From assembly GCA_022841325.1 (NCBI GenBank), contig JALHRS010000027.1:1-64000 (forward strand): a DNA stretch of 64,000 nucleotides. Direction: 5' to 3'. Origin of the DNA: Lysobacterales bacterium (lineage in GTDB: Bacteria > Pseudomonadota > Gammaproteobacteria > Xanthomonadales > SZUA-5). Position 1 is the first letter of the stretch. Every line of letters begins with the position of its first letter. The notes beneath the pieces are model-generated. The model saw only the letters and a program-made list of their open reading frames with translations, ran no database searches and was not told the origin of the DNA. The translations under genes and the position numbers were made by a program. This document shows, piece after piece, positions 62,292 to 64,000 of this stretch.

Positions 62292-62373
62292 CGGGGACGA
62301 GGGCAGTCAGTAGTAGGCCGAGGGTGCCGCGCAGCGGCTCCCCGGCAGTTGCAGGGCATGAGGGCGTCAGGCG

Positions 62374-64000
62374 TCAATCGCCGCGCGCTGGCGGCAACCC
62401 TTCCTCAAAACCGTCGGCAAAAATCTCCGGCGGCATTCCCGGCTCGCAGTTGTAGCAGATCAGGGCGAAATCCTGCTGAGGGCTTGCCGGTTCCCAGGGG
62501 TTCAGGGCGTCGGCGGCGATCACCGCGGCCAGCACGCGCACGCGGAAATCCTGGCCAGCGTGTACCGCCGGCGCCAGAAACACGCCCTCCAGATTGTTCC
62601 GGTCGTCGGCCACGCCGCCAGGAACCGAATAGCCGTCGCCCTCGGCAAACACATTGCCGAGGTAGGTGTTCGCGCCCAGTCGTAGCTGCAGATCCAGATC
62701 ATTGGTCCAGGACGGCGTGGTTCCGCCCAGGCCCGGGCCGGCGGCATCGGTCCAGGCCAGCATGATCCGCACCGGCTGGTCCGGATCGGCGGGGCGCAGA
62801 TAGGCGTTCCAGCTCGCGCCGCTGTCGCTCAACACGACGGTCTGATCAAGCAGCCAGACGGCAACGCCCGGGTTGATCACGGCGTCCAGATCGAGGCGGC
62901 CCCAACCGGCAAAGCGGTTGGGGCGCTGCGGCATGGCCCGGGCATCGGCGTCGAGGCGGCCGGCCAGATTGGCGGCCGTGGCCGTAAAGGCGGCCTTGAC
63001 CAGCGCCGGGCTCGGATCAACGCCGTGCAGCGTGCGATATTGCTCGAAGTACAGGGCGGCAGCGCCCGACACCATGGGCGAGGCCATGCTGGTGCCGCAC
63101 ATCAGGGTGTAGGCGCTGTCGCTGCTGCCATTGGTGCTGTCGGTGTAGCAACCCGGTGCCACCAGATTCGGCACCCGGCGGCCATCGCAGGCCGGTCCGT
63201 GGGCACTGTTGATCGACAGATCGAAGAGCGCGTCGATCTGACCGGCGCTCGCCGACAGCAGTTGCGTGGAGCCCACCGACAGCAGGTTCTTGGCCTCATC
63301 GGGCGAGCCGAGTGAGCTCGGCGCGCAAATGCCGGTATTGCGTTCGCCGAAGCCGTTCATGATCGACCACACGGCCAGCAGCTGCTGGTTGCCCGGCATG
63401 GCCGCACTGGCGTCGCGAGCGATCATGTCCACCTGCATGGTCGGGATGTCATAACCCTGTGGCGTGCCGGTCGGTCCCCAGGAGTTGTTGGCCAGCTGCG
63501 CGCCGCTGGTGGCCACATCCCGATACAGGTCGATCATGCCGTCGACCACCATGCTGCCGGGCCCGGCCGCCAGAAACGGGGCGTAGCGGTGCTGGATCAC
63601 CTTGGCACCCGGGGCCACGCCCAGACCGCGCAGGAAGCCGCCGCCATCGAGGACGCCGGAGAAGCCGGTGCCGGCGATGGCGCCGGCCACATGGGTGCCG
63701 TGGTTGTCATCGAGACTGGTACAGCTGCCGGCCGTGCCCTGGCAGGGGGCGACATTGCCGAGCAGATCCTGATGCGAGCTGCGGAAGCCGCCATCGACGA
63801 CGCTGACCTTGACGCCGAGACCGCTGACGCCGCTGTTTGACAGCCAGTCGAGGTAGCCCGGGTAGATGCCCGGATTGCCGTTGTAAGCGCCAACGATCGA
63901 CTGATTGCTGATCTCGCCGCGCGGGCCGGCGCCGGCGGCGATGTGCTGCAGCGTGTAGACCCCGGGTACCTGCGCTGCAGCCAGATAGCGCTCGCCCGAC
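62374..64000 (-). CDS. Subtilisin-family (S8) serine protease, N terminus beyond window
   Basis: 541 C-terminal residues are visible and the reading frame runs off the right edge. The catalytic triad is complete: Asp in VSVVDGGFRSSHQDL (about 63790), His in NHGTHVAGAIAG (about 63700) and Ser in CGTSMASPMVSGAAAL (about 63080). The oxyanion Asn is in NNSWGP. The C-terminal ~180 residues after the catalytic core look like a beta-sandwich (PVRIMLAWTDAAGPG, NDLDLQL), seen in secreted subtilases. It is probably a secreted enzyme; a signal peptide cannot be checked. Confidence 0.92.
   Translation of the reverse strand, partial: SGERYLAAAQVPGVYTLQHIAAGAGPRGEISNQSIVGAYNGNPGIYPGYLDWLSNSGVSGLGVKVSVVDGGFRSSHQDLLGNVAPCQGTAGSCTSLDDNHGTHVAGAIAGTGFSGVLDGGGFLRGLGVAPGAKVIQHRYAPFLAAGPGSMVVDGMIDLYRDVATSGAQLANNSWGPTGTPQGYDIPTMQVDMIARDASAAMPGNQQLLAVWSIMNGFGERNTGICAPSSLGSPDEAKNLLSVGSTQLLSASAGQIDALFDLSINSAHGPACDGRRVPNLVAPGCYTDSTNGSSDSAYTLMCGTSMASPMVSGAAALYFEQYRTLHGVDPSPALVKAAFTATAANLAGRLDADARAMPQRPNRFAGWGRLDLDAVINPGVAVWLLDQTVVLSDSGASWNAYLRPADPDQPVRIMLAWTDAAGPGLGGTTPSWTNDLDLQLRLGANTYLGNVFAEGDGYSVPGGVADDRNNLEGVFLAPAVHAGQDFRVRVLAAVIAADALNPWEPASPQQDFALICYNCEPGMPPEIFADGFEEGLPPARGD

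Overview
The window looks like a chromosomal segment of a high-GC gammaproteobacterium, most likely of the Xanthomonadales/Lysobacterales. This is an inference from gene content: a Cys-poor DksA, a RibB with a dead GTP-cyclohydrolase tail, GspA/GspB, TonB-dependent receptors, degenerate GGDEF/EAL proteins and a BirA without a DNA-binding domain. No rRNA, tRNA, CRISPR array, phage or transposase gene was seen. Both strands carry genes, and most genes are housekeeping.

Layout. 1-6 kb: start of an unknown minus-strand gene, a Nudix-type regulator, a small secreted protein, purD, a possible HIT-gene remnant, ribB, a membrane protein and a YjbR protein. 6.4-8.8 kb: an ABC exporter pair. 9.0-17.8 kb: a four-gene, partly overlapping operon of two TRWS-type sigma factors, a 1446-residue membrane Ser/Thr kinase with a predicted extracytoplasmic beta-propeller, and a TonB-dependent receptor. 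18-26 kb: hutU, pgk, a receiver protein, two SDR genes, ispA and xseB. 26.2-29.8 kb: gspA-gspB, a rhomboid protease and a DUF1820 protein. 30.2-34.7 kb: gpmI-envC-ctpA. 35.4-36.3 kb: a tiny ORF and an 'ETVNG'-repeat exported protein. 36.6-43 kb: pyk and a tandem pair of receiver/degenerate GGDEF/degenerate EAL proteins. 43.2-48.3 kb: a minus-strand run of a DhaL-DegV fusion, plsY, birA, coaX and an M23 peptidase. 48.6-53.8 kb: a small membrane protein, dksA, a GPP34 protein, sufE, aceF and a FadL porin. 54-58.3 kb: glyA, nrdR, a small ORF, ribD, ribE. 58.3-64 kb: a diguanylate cyclase, a two-gene cassette with a zinc-ribbon trypsin-like protease, and a subtilase cut by the window edge.

The most unusual feature is between the genes. 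Many intergenic gaps hold mosaic islands built from a few modules: tandem arrays whose unit is always about 7 bp but whose sequence differs (CCGTGCC, GGTTGTC/T/G, CTTTTTC, GGGACTC, CCCCTGC), a double palindrome (GTCCAGAC-TT/AA-GTCTGGAC), and a ~95-bp repeat ending in CGCAATGACGC. The modules recur in nearly the same order and orientation along the plus strand, whatever the neighbouring gene strand. Heptamer arrays on the two sides of an island are often reverse complements of each other and often stop within a few bases of a stop codon.

Functional links inferred from position: the DhaL-DegV fusion overlaps plsY, so acyl-phosphate could be made from free fatty acids and used at once in phospholipid synthesis. 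The sigma/kinase/TonB operon looks like an envelope-sensing regulatory unit. glyA-nrdR-ribD-ribE is a familiar proteobacterial arrangement, though ribB lies about 52 kb away.
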